A stretch of DNA of 64,000 nucleotides from Salipiger bermudensis (GTDB lineage: Bacteria; Pseudomonadota; Alphaproteobacteria; Rhodobacterales; Rhodobacteraceae), in NCBI RefSeq assembly GCF_019801965.1, contig NZ_JAHVIA010000002.1, positions 124,001 to 188,000 on the forward strand. The letters run 5' to 3'. A program made the position numbers and the translations under genes. The notes under the pieces were generated by a model, which worked only from the letters and a program-made list of their open reading frames with translations, ran no database searches and was not told the origin of the DNA. Positions 54,874-64,000 of the stretch are shown here, piece by piece (the stretch's first letter is position 1; every line of letters starts with the position of its first letter).

Positions 54874-54935
54874 GATCTTTCGTTCGAAAGATCGTGATAC
54901 GGCGGGCAGGAAGATTTTTCTGCGAAAAATCTTCG
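54874..54935. terminator. Two hairpins between convergent genes
   Basis: GATCTTTCG-TT-CGAAAGATC (54874-54893) and GAAGATTTTTC-TGC-GAAAAATCTTC (54911-54935) are perfect inverted repeats between the hydrolase and truB stops. The second has T-runs within the stem on both strands, so it may act as a bidirectional terminator; the AAGATTTTTC core recurs as a general repeat in related genomes. Confidence 0.6.
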
Positions 54936-54940
54936 GGCGC

Positions 54941-55855
54941 TCACTCGGACGTGGGTTTGACAAAAACCCGGTTGGGATGCAGCTCGCCGCCCTTGAAGAC
55001 GCCCACCGCCACGGCGCGGCCCTCGAACGAGGCCCAGGCCTCGTCGCCGTAGTCGACATCGCCCGGGATCACCATGCCGGGGTTGCCGTTGCGCAGGCGG
55101 GCGGCGCCTTCCGCGGTGCATTTCAGTTCCGGCAGCTCGGCCAGCCCGACCTCGAGCGGCAGCAGCCTGGCGTCGAGCTCGGGGCTCTTGGCAAGCGCGT
55201 CGACCTGCTCGATGCTGAGGCCGTCCTCGGCCTCGAAGGGCCCGGACCAGATCCGGCGCAGCTTCAGCACGTGGCCGTGGCAGCCGAGCGCCTCACCAAG
55301 ATCGCGGGCGATCGAGCGCACGTAGCCGCCCTTGCCGCAGGTCATCTCGAGCTCGACATGGTCGGCGTCGGGGCGCCCGGTCATCACCAGTTCCTCGACC
55401 CAGAGCGGGCGCGGCTCGATCTCCATGGTCTCGCCGTCGCGGGCGCGCTTGTAGGCGCGTTCGCCGTCGATCTTCACCGCGGAGAACTGCGGCGGCACCT
55501 GCTGGATCTCGCCCACGAAGCCGTGCAGCGCTTCCTTGATCTCGTCATCGGAGGGGCGCGCGTCGGAGGAAGCGATCACCTCGCCCTCGGCATCGTCGGT
55601 ATTGGTGCGCTGTCCCAGCCGCACGGTGAAGCGGTATGCCTTGAGCGCGTCTGTGATGAAGGGCACGGTCTTGGTTGCCTCGCCTAGCGCCACCGCCAAC
55701 ACGCCGGTCGCCTCCGGGTCAAGCGTGCCCGCATGGCCGGCCTTCTTCGCCGCCAGCGCCCAGCGGACCTTGTTGACCACCGAGGTCGAGGTCATGCCCG
55801 CCGGCTTGTCGACGATCAGCCAGCCGGAAATGTCGCGGCCCTTCTTGCGTGCCAT
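54941..55855 (-). CDS. truB: tRNA pseudouridine(55) synthase TruB
   Basis: A 304-residue enzyme that makes pseudouridine 55 in the T-loop of tRNAs. The conserved [36 protein letters not shown] (with the catalytic aspartate), [10 protein letters not shown] and [11 protein letters not shown] motifs are intact. The C-terminal part is the PUA-like region. A longer upstream start exists, but MARKKGR at 55855 begins the conserved sequence and has GAGGGCAG upstream. Confidence 0.95.
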   Translation of the reverse strand: MARKKGRDISGWLIVDKPAGMTSTSVVNKVRWALAAKKAGHAGTLDPEATGVLAVALGEATKTVPFITDALKAYRFTVRLGQRTNTDDAEGEVIASSDARPSDDEIKEALHGFVGEIQQVPPQFSAVKIDGERAYKRARDGETMEIEPRPLWVEELVMTGRPDADHVELEMTCGKGGYVRSIARDLGEALGCHGHVLKLRRIWSGPFEAEDGLSIEQVDALAKSPELDARLLPLEVGLAELPELKCTAEGAARLRNGNPGMVIPGDVDYGDEAWASFEGRAVAVGVFKGGELHPNRVFVKPTSE

Positions 55856-55924
55856 GGTCTGCCCTCGCATGTGATGAGGCGCGCGAGGTAGCAAGCCTCT
55901 GCGTGGCTTGTCAATCGCGCAAGG

Positions 55925-56046
55925 TCGGGGGCGCTGCCCCCGCCGCGGCAAGCCGCGACTCCCCCGGGATATTTGCGGCCAGAAGAAGCCTGGGCGCGGC
56001 GCTCCTGTCTTCTTCTGGCCAAAAATATCCCCGCCGGAGGCATCCG
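55925..56046 (-). repeat. Composite intergenic repeat (inverted orientation)
   Basis: Consists of a GGGGGC/GCCCCC hairpin, CTCCCCCGGGATATTTGCGG and CCAGAAGAAG, then CTTCTTCTGGCCAAAAATAT with CCCCGCCGGAGGC. The two halves form a long inverted repeat around GGATATTT...AAATATCC. This is the same design as the copies at 44766 and 62248. Confidence 0.75.
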
Positions 56047-56083
56047 GGGTTTCCGTTGGCGCTGTCGCCGGGCCGGGTGTGGA

Positions 56084-57796
56084 TCAGTCGCGCTTGCCGG
56101 CGAAGCGGGTCTGCCACTCTTCACGCTCGTCATCGGTGATCTTGCGGAAGGTGACCTCTGGCACGGTGAAGGCGTGGCCGGCGGGCAGGGTGGAGAGCGC
56201 CGCGGGAACGTCGTCGGGCCAGCTGTCGTCCACGGTGTTCAGCGCGGCGAGGAGCTGCGCCGAGGCGTCGGGGATGAAGGGCTGCGAGATCACCGCGTAG
56301 AGGCGGATGACGTTGAGCGCCAGGCGGATCTGCGCGGCGGCGGCCTCCGGGTCGGTCTTGAAGGTCGACCAGGGCGCGGCTTCCTGCAGGTACTCGTTGC
56401 CGAGCACCCAGGCGGCGCGCAGCGCGGTGGCGGATTTGCGCACCTCGGCATGGGCCATGTGGTCTTCGTATTCGCGGATCTTCGCGGCAAGATCCGCGAT
56501 CAGCTGCTCCTCGCGGGGGCCGAGCGCGCCGCCCTCGGGCACCACCTCGCCGAACTTCGAGCGGCAGAACTTGGTGACGCGGCTGGCGAAATTGCCGAGC
56601 ACGTCGGCGAGATCCTTGTTCACCGAGGACTGGAAGTTCTCCCAGGTGAATTCGCTGTCGGAGCTTTCCGGGGCGTGGCTCAGCAGCCACCAGCGCCAGT
56701 AATCCGCCGGCAGGATCTCGAGCGCCTGGTCCATGAAAACGCCGCGGCCGCGCGAGGTGGAGAACTGGCCGCCGTCGTAGTTCAGGTAGTTGAACGACTT
56801 GATGTAGTCGACGAGCTTCCACGGCTCGCCGGACCCGAGGATGGTGGCCGGGAAGCTCAGCGTGTGGAAGGGCACGTTGTCCTTGCCCATGAACTGGGTG
56901 TAGGTCACGTCTTCCGCGCCCTTGTCGGTGCGCCACCAGCGCGCCCAGTCGTCGCCCTTGCCGGCATCGACCCATTCCTGCGCGCAGGCGATGTATTCGA
57001 TCGGCGCGTCGAACCAGACGTAGAAGACCTTGCCCTCCATGCCCGGCCAATCCTCGTCGCCTTTTCTGACCGGGATGCCCCAGTCGAGATCGCGGGTGAT
57101 GCCGCGGTCCTGCAGGCCGTCGCCGTCATTGAGCCATTTCTTGGCGATCGAGGTGGTCAGCACCGGCCAGCCCTCGCGGGTGTCGATCCACTGCTCGAGC
57201 TGATCCTTCATCCGGCTCTGGCAGAGGTAGAGGTGCTTGGTCTCGCGCATCTCGAGATCGGTGGCGCCCGAGATCACCGAACGCGGGTTGATCAGCTCCA
57301 CCGGGTCGAGCTGCTTGGTGCAGTTGTCGCACTGGTCGCCGCGGGCATCCTCGAAGCCGCAGTTCGGGCAGGTGCCCTCGATGTAGCGGTCCGGCAGGTA
57401 GCGCCCGTCGGTGGGCGAGTACATCTGCGTCTCGGAGACCTCGCGGATCAGGCCGCGCTCGGCCAGCACGCCGGCGAAATGCTGCGTCAGCTTGTGGTTC
57501 TGCGGGCTGGACGAGCGTCCGAAATGGTCGAAGGACAGGCGGAAGCCCTCGGCGATCTTCGCCTGCACCTCGTGCATCTCGGCGCAGTACTCGGCCACCG
57601 GTTTGCCGGCCTTGGCGGCGGCGAGCTCGGCCGGGGTGCCGTGCTCGTCGGTGGCGCAGAGGAACAGCACCTCGTTGCCCCGGGCGCGCTGGTAGCGGGC
57701 GAAGAGATCCGCCGGGAGCTGGCTGCCCACGAGATTGCCCAGATGCTTGATCCCGTTGATGTAGGGGATCGCCGAGGTGATGAGATGCCGTGCCAT
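56084..57796 (-). CDS. metG: Methionyl-tRNA synthetase
   Basis: A 570-residue class I synthetase. The HIGH-like motif is KHLGNLVG, the zinc site is [17 protein letters not shown], and FSTSRGRG corresponds to the KMSKS region. The anticodon-binding domain occupies the C-terminal third. No EMAP-type C-terminal dimerisation domain is present. The start at 57796 fits the conserved [20 protein letters not shown] opening; a longer reading frame upstream is not conserved. Confidence 0.95.
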   Translation of the reverse strand: MARHLITSAIPYINGIKHLGNLVGSQLPADLFARYQRARGNEVLFLCATDEHGTPAELAAAKAGKPVAEYCAEMHEVQAKIAEGFRLSFDHFGRSSSPQNHKLTQHFAGVLAERGLIREVSETQMYSPTDGRYLPDRYIEGTCPNCGFEDARGDQCDNCTKQLDPVELINPRSVISGATDLEMRETKHLYLCQSRMKDQLEQWIDTREGWPVLTTSIAKKWLNDGDGLQDRGITRDLDWGIPVRKGDEDWPGMEGKVFYVWFDAPIEYIACAQEWVDAGKGDDWARWWRTDKGAEDVTYTQFMGKDNVPFHTLSFPATILGSGEPWKLVDYIKSFNYLNYDGGQFSTSRGRGVFMDQALEILPADYWRWWLLSHAPESSDSEFTWENFQSSVNKDLADVLGNFASRVTKFCRSKFGEVVPEGGALGPREEQLIADLAAKIREYEDHMAHAEVRKSATALRAAWVLGNEYLQEAAPWSTFKTDPEAAAAQIRLALNVIRLYAVISQPFIPDASAQLLAALNTVDDSWPDDVPAALSTLPAGHAFTVPEVTFRKITDDEREEWQTRFAGKRD

Positions 57797-57993
57797 GTAT
57801 CGCCTGTCCTGTGGTCCGGTTTGATGCCGCTTTAGCGGAACTGGCCCGCCGTTGCCAGTGGCGCCGTGCCCTGCGCAGGGCTTGGGCAAAGCGCGCGTGC
57901 CAGGAGCGCGAGGCCGGGGTTTCGCGCGCCGCCCCTTGGCATCCGGGCGCGGCTCGCTAGGTTGGCGCCAACAATCGACCCACGGAGACCGCG

Positions 57994-59034
57994 ATGAAGA
58001 TGAACCCGCTTGGCCGGACCGGCATGACCGTGTCCGAGCTCTGCCTCGGCACCATGACCTTCGGCAACCAGACCGCCCCGGAAGACGGCCACGCCCAGAT
58101 CGAGCGCGCGCTCGATGCCGGCATCAATTTCATAGACACGGCCGAGATGTACCCGGTCAACCCGGTGCGCGCGGAGACCATCGGCCGCACCGAGGAGATC
58201 CTCGGCGACTGGTTCGCCAAGACCGGCCGCCGCAACGAGTGGATCCTTGCCACCAAGCACACCGGCGACTCGAAGCTGGTGCGCGACGGCGCCCCGATCA
58301 GCGGTGAGACCATCCCCGCCGCCATCGAGGGCTCGCTGAAGCGGCTCAAGACCGACACCATCGACCTCTACCAGTTTCACTGGCCCAACCGCGGCAGCTA
58401 CCACTTCCGCCAGAACTGGAGCTTCGACCCGTCCGGGCAGGACCGGGCGCAGACCGTGCAGCACATGCACGACGCGCTCGGCGCACTGCAGCGCGAGGTC
58501 GAGCGCGGCACCATCCGCGCCTTCGGCCTCTCCAACGAGAGCACTTGGGGCACGATGATGTGGCTGAAGATCGCCGAGGAGACCGGCGGGCCGCGCGTCG
58601 CCTCGATCCAGAACGAGTATTCGCTGGTCTGCCGCCTGGCCGATACCGATCTCGCCGAGCTGATGTGCAACGAGGATGTCGGCCTGCTGCCGTTCTCGCC
58701 GCTGGGCGCAGGTCTGCTGACCGGCAAGTACCAGGGCGGCGCGGTGCCCGAGGGCTCGCGCATGGCGCTCAACGGCAATCTCGGCGGGCGCAAGTCGGAG
58801 CGGGTGTTCCCGGCGGTCGACGCCTATCTCGAGGTGGCGCAGCGCTTCGGGCTCGACCCGGTGCACATGGCGCTAGCGTGGTCGGCGCGGCGGCCCTTCG
58901 TGGCCTCGTCGATCTTCGGCGCAACCACGATGGACCAGCTCGAGCACCTTCTGGGCGCGGTCGACGTGACGCTTTCCGACGAGCTGCTTGCGGCGCTCGA
59001 CGAGGCCCACAAGGCGCACCCGCTGCCCTACTGA
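57994..59034 (+). CDS. Aldo/keto reductase (Tas-like)
   Basis: A 346-residue NADPH-dependent reductase with the AKR TIM barrel. The catalytic tetrad is in [11 protein letters not shown] (Asp, Tyr), LATKHTGDS (Lys) and LYQFHWPNR (His), and the cofactor loop [20 protein letters not shown] is present. It resembles Tas/YajO-like proteins; the substrate is unknown. It converges on accA at a strong terminator. Confidence 0.85.
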   Translation: MKMNPLGRTGMTVSELCLGTMTFGNQTAPEDGHAQIERALDAGINFIDTAEMYPVNPVRAETIGRTEEILGDWFAKTGRRNEWILATKHTGDSKLVRDGAPISGETIPAAIEGSLKRLKTDTIDLYQFHWPNRGSYHFRQNWSFDPSGQDRAQTVQHMHDALGALQREVERGTIRAFGLSNESTWGTMMWLKIAEETGGPRVASIQNEYSLVCRLADTDLAELMCNEDVGLLPFSPLGAGLLTGKYQGGAVPEGSRMALNGNLGGRKSERVFPAVDAYLEVAQRFGLDPVHMALAWSARRPFVASSIFGATTMDQLEHLLGAVDVTLSDELLAALDEAHKAHPLPY

Positions 59035-59056
59035 GCCGGCCTTCCTGTGCGGACAT

Positions 59057-59094
59057 GAAAACGGCGGCGCGAGGGATCGCGCCGCCGTCTTTCC
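59057..59094. terminator. Bidirectional terminator between AKR and accA
   Basis: A perfect 12-bp stem (ACGGCGGCGCGA at 59061-59072, complement at 59077-59088) with a four-base loop; CTTTCC follows on the plus strand and TTTTC on the minus strand. Confidence 0.8.
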
Positions 59095-59128
59095 GGAATG
59101 CGATTTGAAATGCGATGAGGGGCCGCGC

Positions 59129-60091
59129 TCAGGCGGCGAGCCCCTTGTCGCCCATGCTGAGAAACTTGTCGCGACGCGCCTTGATCAGCGCCTTGGGCTT
59201 CATGTCACCCATTTCACTCAGCATCGCAGCGATGGTCTTGCCGACGGCGGCGATGGTCGCCTCGCGGTCGCGGTGGGCGCCGCCCAGCGGCTCGGCGATG
59301 ACGCGGTCGGTGATGCCGAGCTTGAGCAGATCCTGCGCGGTCAGGCGCAGCGCCTCGGCGGCCTCGCGCATTTTCTCGGCATCTTTCCACAGGATCGAGG
59401 CGCAGCCCTCGGGCGAGATCACCGAGTAGACCGAGTGCTCGAGCATGGCGAGACGATTCGCCGTGGCAAAGGCCACCGCGCCGCCGGAGCCGCCCTCGCC
59501 GATGATGATCGAGATCAGCGGCACGCCGATCTGCAGGCATTTCTCGGTCGAGCGGGCGATGGCCTCGGACTGGCCACGCTCCTCGGCGCCCTTGCCGGGA
59601 TAGGCGCCGGGGGTGTCGACGAGGGTGATCACCGGCAGGCCGAAGCGGTCGGCCATGTCCATCAGGCGGATCGCCTTGCGGTAGCCCTCGGGGCGCGCCA
59701 TGCCGAAATTGCGCGCGATGCGGCTCTGGGTGTCGTTGCCCTTCTCGTGGCCGATCACCATCACCGGCTGGTCGTTGAACCGCGCCAGCCCGCCCATCAC
59801 CGCGTGATCGTCGGCAAAGCCGCGATCGCCGGCGAGCGGCGTGTACTCGGTGAACAGCGCCTCGATGTAATCCTTGCAATGCGGCCGGTCCGGGTGGCGG
59901 GCCACCTGGCATTTCCGCCACGGCGTCAGTTTCTTGTAGAGATCCTTGAGGAGGTCCTGTGCCTTGCGGTCGAGCGCCGCGGCCTCGTCCTCCACGTGCA
60001 TCTCTTCGTTCTTCCGCGCCATGTTGCGCAGTTCTTCGGCCTTGCCTTCGATTTCGGCGAGCGGTTTTTCGAAGTCGAGATAGTGAGTCAT
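59129..60091 (-). CDS. accA: Acetyl-CoA carboxylase carboxyltransferase subunit alpha
   Basis: A 320-residue subunit that, with AccD, transfers carboxyl from biotin to acetyl-CoA, the first committed step of fatty acid synthesis. [18 protein letters not shown] begins the protein, and [28 protein letters not shown] and IGEGGSGGA are the crotonase-fold CoA site motifs. The start at 60091 is taken from the conserved opening; upstream codons are not conserved. Confidence 0.95.
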   Translation of the reverse strand: MTHYLDFEKPLAEIEGKAEELRNMARKNEEMHVEDEAAALDRKAQDLLKDLYKKLTPWRKCQVARHPDRPHCKDYIEALFTEYTPLAGDRGFADDHAVMGGLARFNDQPVMVIGHEKGNDTQSRIARNFGMARPEGYRKAIRLMDMADRFGLPVITLVDTPGAYPGKGAEERGQSEAIARSTEKCLQIGVPLISIIIGEGGSGGAVAFATANRLAMLEHSVYSVISPEGCASILWKDAEKMREAAEALRLTAQDLLKLGITDRVIAEPLGGAHRDREATIAAVGKTIAAMLSEMGDMKPKALIKARRDKFLSMGDKGLAA

Positions 60092-60215
60092 TTGCCCGGG
60101 CACTCTTGTTTTTCGCGGCCTATATGGCGTCTGAGGCGTCGAGTTGCAACAAAGCAAGATTTGTCCACCCGATCCCGGGCAGGGTGGCGCTGCGAGGCTT
60201 CCCGAAGAGGCGAAG

Positions 60216-61052
60216 ATGGACGGACGTTACGAAGACCGCATCCGGCGGGTGCTGCAACACATTCACGATCACCCCGACGGCGACCTGTCGCTCGACGCGC
60301 TGGCCGGGGTCGCGGCGATGTCACGGTTCCACTGGCACCGGGTGTTTCTCGGCATGACCGGCGAGACGCTGGCGCAGGCGGTCCGCCGGATGCGCGCCCA
60401 TCGTGCGGCCTTCTGGCTGGTCTCCACCGACTGGCCGCTGGAGCGGGTCGCGGCGCGGGCCGGATATGCCGGCCAGCGGGCCTTTTCGCGCAGCTTTCGC
60501 GAGCTCTACGGCGTGACGCCACTGGCCTATCGACGGGCCGGGTGCGTCGAGACCGTGCCCCTTCTCTCAAGACAAGGAGATCATGACATGCATCCCGTCG
60601 CCATCCGAAGCCTTCCGCCGCTGCGCCTCGCAGCCCTGCCGCATCGCGGCCCCTATATCGGGATCGGAGCCGTTTTCGAGCAGGTCTCCGCGATCTTTTC
60701 GTCGCGCGCGTTCTGGCCGCAGTCACGGGGCATGGTCGGGGTCTATTACGACCCGCCGGGCGCGGTGCCCGAGGCGGAGCTGCGCAGCCACGCAGGCATC
60801 GCCGTCGCGGATGGATTCGACATGCCGGGCGATCTCGAGGAGGTCGGGCTCAATGGCGGGCGGCACGCGGTACTGACCTTCACCGGCCCCTACGACCGGC
60901 TGCATCTGGCCTATGATTACCTCTATGGCGACTGGCTGCCGAAATCGGGGCAGGAGACCGCGGACCGGCCGCCCTTCGAGCGCTATCTGAATTCCCCGGC
61001 CGAGGTGGCGCCGGCCGAGCTGGTGACCGAGATCTGCGCGCCGCTGGCCTGA
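60216..61052 (+). CDS. AraC-family regulator with GyrI-like domain
   Basis: A 278-residue activator type. The N-terminal double helix-turn-helix (residues about 8-105: [38 protein letters not shown]) precedes a GyrI/BmrR-like effector domain with the PYIGIG and [10 protein letters not shown] segments. This SoxS/Rob-like arrangement is used to sense cationic or hydrophobic compounds. It is a single gene next to lysE; a link to it is possible but not shown. Confidence 0.85.
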   Translation: MDGRYEDRIRRVLQHIHDHPDGDLSLDALAGVAAMSRFHWHRVFLGMTGETLAQAVRRMRAHRAAFWLVSTDWPLERVAARAGYAGQRAFSRSFRELYGVTPLAYRRAGCVETVPLLSRQGDHDMHPVAIRSLPPLRLAALPHRGPYIGIGAVFEQVSAIFSSRAFWPQSRGMVGVYYDPPGAVPEAELRSHAGIAVADGFDMPGDLEEVGLNGGRHAVLTFTGPYDRLHLAYDYLYGDWLPKSGQETADRPPFERYLNSPAEVAPAELVTEICAPLA

Positions 61053-61071
61053 CGGCCGCGCGCAGGGCAGT

Positions 61072-61671
61072 TCAGCCCAGCAGGACGGGGAGCAGCGAGG
61101 CGACCAGAAGCGCCGCCATCGTCCAGTTGAAGGCCCGCAGCCGGGAGGGGCGGTTCAGCAGCCTGCGCATCTCGCGCCCGAGCACGGTCCACGACGTGGT
61201 CGAGACCACCGACATCACGACGTAACAGCCCGCGACCCAGAGCACCGAGGCGAGATCGCGCCCGGCGGCGTAGAGCGTGATCGCGCCGAGCGCCATCGAC
61301 CAGGCCTTGGGGTTGACCCACTGGAAGGCGGCGGCCTGCAGGAAGCTCAAGGGGCGGCCCTTGACCTCGGCGCCGGCTTCGGGCGGCGGCGCGGCATGGG
61401 CGATCTTCCACGCCAGCCAGAGCATGTAGAGCACCGAGAGCACCAGCAGCAGGTCATGGGCCAGCGGCCAGCGCTCGAAGATCCGCATGACGCCCAGGCC
61501 GACGAGAAGCACCATGGTCGGGAAGCCCAGTCCGATCCCCATCATGTGCGGGATGCTCCGGCGGAAGCCGAAATTGGCCCCCGAGGCGAGCAGCATCATG
61601 TTGTTCGGCCCCGGCGTGATCACCGAGACGAGCGCGAAGGCGGAGAGGGCAAGGAGCAGATCGGGTGTCAT
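61072..61671 (-). CDS. LysE-family amino-acid exporter
   Basis: A 199-residue membrane protein with six helices and the conserved opening ALVSVITPGPNNMMLLASGA. The motif WVNPKAW is typical of the LysE/RhtB superfamily, which exports amino acids or related compounds. The divergent Lrp-type gene beside it suggests substrate-responsive control. Confidence 0.9.
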   Translation of the reverse strand: MTPDLLLALSAFALVSVITPGPNNMMLLASGANFGFRRSIPHMMGIGLGFPTMVLLVGLGVMRIFERWPLAHDLLLVLSVLYMLWLAWKIAHAAPPPEAGAEVKGRPLSFLQAAAFQWVNPKAWSMALGAITLYAAGRDLASVLWVAGCYVVMSVVSTTSWTVLGREMRRLLNRPSRLRAFNWTMAALLVASLLPVLLG

Positions 61672-61743
61672 GGCGCAACAATTGCCGAAGCAGTGCGGAG
61701 AGAGATTGCGAAATGCCGCGCCGGATCGCTATTGTCGCAACTT

Positions 61744-62196
61744 ATGAGCGCTCTTGACGATATCGATCGCAGGATATTGCAGGTTCTTAGCCGCGAGGGT
61801 CGGATCAGCAATCTCGCGCTGGCCGAGCGGGTCGGGCTGTCGCCCTCCGCCTGCCTGCGCCGCGTGGCGGCGCTGGAGAGCACGGGCGTGATCACCGGCT
61901 ACCGCGCCGTGCTCAGCCCGGAAAAGACCGGGGTGGGCTTTGTCGCCTATGTCACGGTGGGGCTGAACTCCCACACCAAGAGCGTGCAGGAGGCCTTCGA
62001 ACGCGCCATCGCGCGGGCGCCGGAGGTGCGCGAGTGCCACAACATCACCGGCAACTGGGAATACCTGCTGCGCATCGAGGCCGCCGACCTTGCCGCGTAC
62101 AAGACCTTCCACACCGAGGTGCTGGGCACCCTGCCGCAGGTCAACGCCATCACCTCCTACGTGGTGATGGGCTCGCCCAAGGACCAGCGCGCCTGA
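61744..62196 (+). CDS. Lrp/AsnC-family regulator
   Basis: A 150-residue regulator. DIDRRILQVLSREGRISNLA and GLSPSACLRRVAALE form the winged helix, and the RAM ligand domain follows (GFVAYVTVGL, ECHNITGNWEYLLRIEA). The 72-bp divergent region is too short for two separate promoters, so the regulator probably controls lysE and itself in response to an amino acid. The ATG at 61744 is chosen over an upstream frame that runs through lysE. Confidence 0.88.
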   Translation: MSALDDIDRRILQVLSREGRISNLALAERVGLSPSACLRRVAALESTGVITGYRAVLSPEKTGVGFVAYVTVGLNSHTKSVQEAFERAIARAPEVRECHNITGNWEYLLRIEAADLAAYKTFHTEVLGTLPQVNAITSYVVMGSPKDQRA

Positions 62197-62247
62197 GCCT
62201 TCGACGTCTCTCGCTTGCCGGAAGGAGCGCCCGGTCGATCGCTTCGG

Positions 62248-62371
62248 CCTGCCTCCGGCGGGAGTATTTTCGACGAAGAGAAGGCAGGGACGCTGCGCCC
62301 TTGTCTTCTCTGGTTTCAAAGTACCTCGGGGGTGAATTGGCGCCCCGCGCCAAGAGGGGGCAGCGCCCCCT
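62248..62371 (+). repeat. Composite intergenic repeat (alpha plus beta arms)
   Basis: Starts with CCTGCCTCCGGCGGGAGTAT and TTTCGACGAAGAGAAG, and after a short spacer continues with CTTCTCTGGTTTCAAAGTAC, CTCGGGGGTGAATTGG, a GGCGC/GCGCC stem and GGGGGC-AGC-GCCCCC. It is the clearest full-length example of the family. The remainder of 62197-62467 has no gene. Confidence 0.78.
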
Positions 62372-62467
62372 TCGCCCCGCGCCACGAGCGATCGCAGTCG
62401 GCAGGGGCGAAACGAAAACAGCGCCCCGCGTCGGGGGCGCTGCAGAAGGTCTTCGAGCCAAGCCTGG

Positions 62468-64000
62468 TCAGATCTGGCGCACCGCGCCCTTGGCGGCGCT
62501 GGTGGTCAGGGCGGCGTAGGCCTTGAGCGCCTTCGACACCTTGCGCTTGCGCTGCTCGTCCGGCTGCCAGCCCTTCTCGTCGCGCTTCAGGCGGCGCTCG
62601 GCGATCACCGCGTCGTCCACCGCGAGGTGAATCTTGCGGTTGGGGATGTCGATCTCGATCATGTCGCCCTCTTCCACCAGGCCGATGGTGCCGCCCTCGG
62701 CCGCCTCGGGGGAGACGTGGCCGATCGACAGGCCCGAGGAGCCGCCGGAGAAGCGGCCGTCGGTGACCAGCGCGCAATCCTTCCCGAGGCCCTTCGACTT
62801 CAGGTAGCTGGTCGGGTAGAGCATCTCCTGCATGCCGGGGCCGCCGCGCGGGCCCTCGTAGCGGATCAGCACAACGTCGCCGGCATGGACCTTGTTGGTC
62901 AGGATCGCGCTCACCGCGCTGTCCTGGCTCTCGAAGATTCGGGCCGGGCCGGTGAACTTGAGGATCGACTCGTCGACGCCGGCGGTCTTCACGATGCAGC
63001 CATCCTCGGCGAGGTTGCCGTAGAGTACCGCCAGGCCGCCATCCTTGGAAAACGCGTGCTCGGCATCGCGGATCACGCCGTTCTGGCGGTCGAGGTCGAG
63101 GCTCTCGTAGCGACGCTCCTGCGAGAAGGCCGTGGTCGAGCGCACCCCGCCCGGGGCGGCGCGGAAGAAATCATGCACGCTCTCAGAATTGGTGCGCGAC
63201 ACGTCCCAGCGGTCGAGCGCGTGGGCCATGGTCTCGGCATGCACGGTGGGCACCGAGCTGTCGATCAGCCCGGCGCGGTCGAGCTGGCCGAGGATCGCCA
63301 TGATGCCGCCGGCGCGGTGCACGTCTTCCATGTGCACGTCGTCCTTGGCGGGAGCGACCTTGCACAGCACCGGCACGTTGCGCGACAGCCGGTCGATATC
63401 GGTCATGTCGAAGGCGACCTCGCCCTCGTTGGCGGCGGCCAGCAGGTGCAGCACGGTGTTGGTCGAGCCGCCCATGGCGATGTCGAGGGTCATGGCGTTC
63501 TCGAAGGCCGGCAGGGTGGCGATCGAACGCGGCAGCACGCTGGCATCGTCCTGCTCGTAGTAGCGCTTGGCGAGATCGACGATCAGGTGGCCGGCCTCGA
63601 TGAACAGGCGCTTGCGGTCGGCATGGGTGGCCAGCGTCGAGCCGTTGCCGGGCAGCGACAGGCCGAGCGCCTCGGTGAGGCAGTTCATCGAGTTGGCGGT
63701 GAACATGCCCGAGCAGGAGCCGCAGGTCGGGCAGGCGGCTTCCTCGATCGCCTGCACCTGCGCGTCGGTGTAGCGGTCGTCGGCGGCGGCGACCATGGCG
63801 TCGACCAGGTCGAGCGCCTTCTCGCCGTCTTCCCACTCGACCTTGCCGGCCTCCATCGGGCCGCCGGAGACGAAGACCACGGGGATGTTGAGGCGCATGG
63901 CGGCCATCAGCATGCCCGGGGTGATCTTGTCGCAGTTGGAGATGCAGACCATGGCGTCGGCGCAATGGGCATTGACCATGTACTCGACCGAATCCGCGAT
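62468..64000 (-). CDS. ilvD: Dihydroxy-acid dehydratase (5' end beyond window)
   Basis: Catalyses dehydration of dihydroxy acids in valine, isoleucine and pantothenate synthesis. About 510 C-terminal residues are present; the frame continues past the window end ([17 protein letters not shown]). Visible motifs are [14 protein letters not shown] with one of the cluster cysteines, [19 protein letters not shown] with the second, and the C-terminal [23 protein letters not shown]. The N-terminal part, including the start codon and first cysteine region, is outside. Confidence 0.95.
   Translation of the reverse strand: MADSVEYMVNAHCADAMVCISNCDKITPGMLMAAMRLNIPVVFVSGGPMEAGKVEWEDGEKALDLVDAMVAAADDRYTDAQVQAIEEAACPTCGSCSGMFTANSMNCLTEALGLSLPGNGSTLATHADRKRLFIEAGHLIVDLAKRYYEQDDASVLPRSIATLPAFENAMTLDIAMGGSTNTVLHLLAAANEGEVAFDMTDIDRLSRNVPVLCKVAPAKDDVHMEDVHRAGGIMAILGQLDRAGLIDSSVPTVHAETMAHALDRWDVSRTNSESVHDFFRAAPGGVRSTTAFSQERRYESLDLDRQNGVIRDAEHAFSKDGGLAVLYGNLAEDGCIVKTAGVDESILKFTGPARIFESQDSAVSAILTNKVHAGDVVLIRYEGPRGGPGMQEMLYPTSYLKSKGLGKDCALVTDGRFSGGSSGLSIGHVSPEAAEGGTIGLVEEGDMIEIDIPNRKIHLAVDDAVIAERRLKRDEKGWQPDEQRKRKVSKALKAYAALTTSAAKGAVRQI

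Overview
The window is high-GC, densely packed alphaproteobacterial chromosome and best fits the Rhodobacterales (Roseobacter group, a Salipiger/Pelagibaca-like genome). This rests on the ethylmalonyl-CoA pathway dehydrogenase (mcd), the TauE-TIGR02186-thioesterase operon, a pcaD-linked protocatechuate remnant, a large HAAT transporter locus with acyl-CoA ligases, and the modular CCTCCGGCGGGAGTATTTTTG-type intergenic repeats common in that group. No plasmid, phage, IS element, tRNA, rRNA or CRISPR was found. Assignment below order level is inference.

Layout. 1-7 kb: the start of a secreted protein, the msrB-msrA methionine sulfoxide repair pair, a Crp/Fnr regulator preceded by a candidate terminator-bearing small RNA, a lysozyme-inhibitor-like fusion protein, DUF805 and methyltransferase genes, a GFA protein and fadH. 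7-16 kb: mcd, a TauE permease, an enolase-superfamily enzyme, an AhpD-like protein behind an FNR-type box, an EF-hand protein, pheT and an ETHE1/Blh-like persulfide dioxygenase candidate. 16-21 kb: an RND efflux pump (inner-membrane and periplasmic subunits) with a divergent TetR regulator. 21-27 kb: DUF4386, TauE-TIGR02186-thioesterase with ATGA overlaps, an M20 amidohydrolase, DUF2383, and a low-GC HNH nuclease that looks acquired.

27-40 kb is the main functional island. A PAS hybrid histidine kinase and an OmpR-type regulator diverge from a long operon: AMP-forming acyl-CoA ligase, two HAAT-type ABC ATPases, two permeases, a binding protein, a small membrane protein, an RNA cyclic phosphodiesterase and a PaaK-like protein. 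Together these suggest sensing, uptake and CoA activation of a carboxylic acid, possibly aromatic or fatty; the substrate cannot be read from sequence. Twin hairpins separate the binding-protein gene from the last ATPase gene.

40-52 kb: arsC-like/pyrD/DUF952, a TetR regulator with a clear operator, a UshA-like nucleotidase, MarR, DUF1992, a methyltransferase, a second acyl-CoA ligase, a SqrR/BigR-type persulfide sensor and a pcaD/hydrolase/pcaB-like cluster. 52-64 kb: an exact 130-bp-period diverged tandem array, an FKBP isomerase, a haloacid dehalogenase and hydrolase pair, truB, metG, an aldo/keto reductase, accA, an AraC-GyrI regulator, lysE with a divergent Lrp regulator, and ilvD cut by the window end.

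The observations most worth following are: (1) the persulfide sensor with SqrR-like cysteine spacing, together with an ArsR-like palindrome in front of the persulfide-dioxygenase-like gene; (2) a candidate anti-Shine-Dalgarno small RNA upstream of the Crp/Fnr gene; (3) the modular intergenic repeats and the 130-bp array; (4) the kinase-regulated uptake and activation operon with a ligase that lacks the usual P-loop; (5) the acquired HNH nuclease with a possible base-reading N-terminus.
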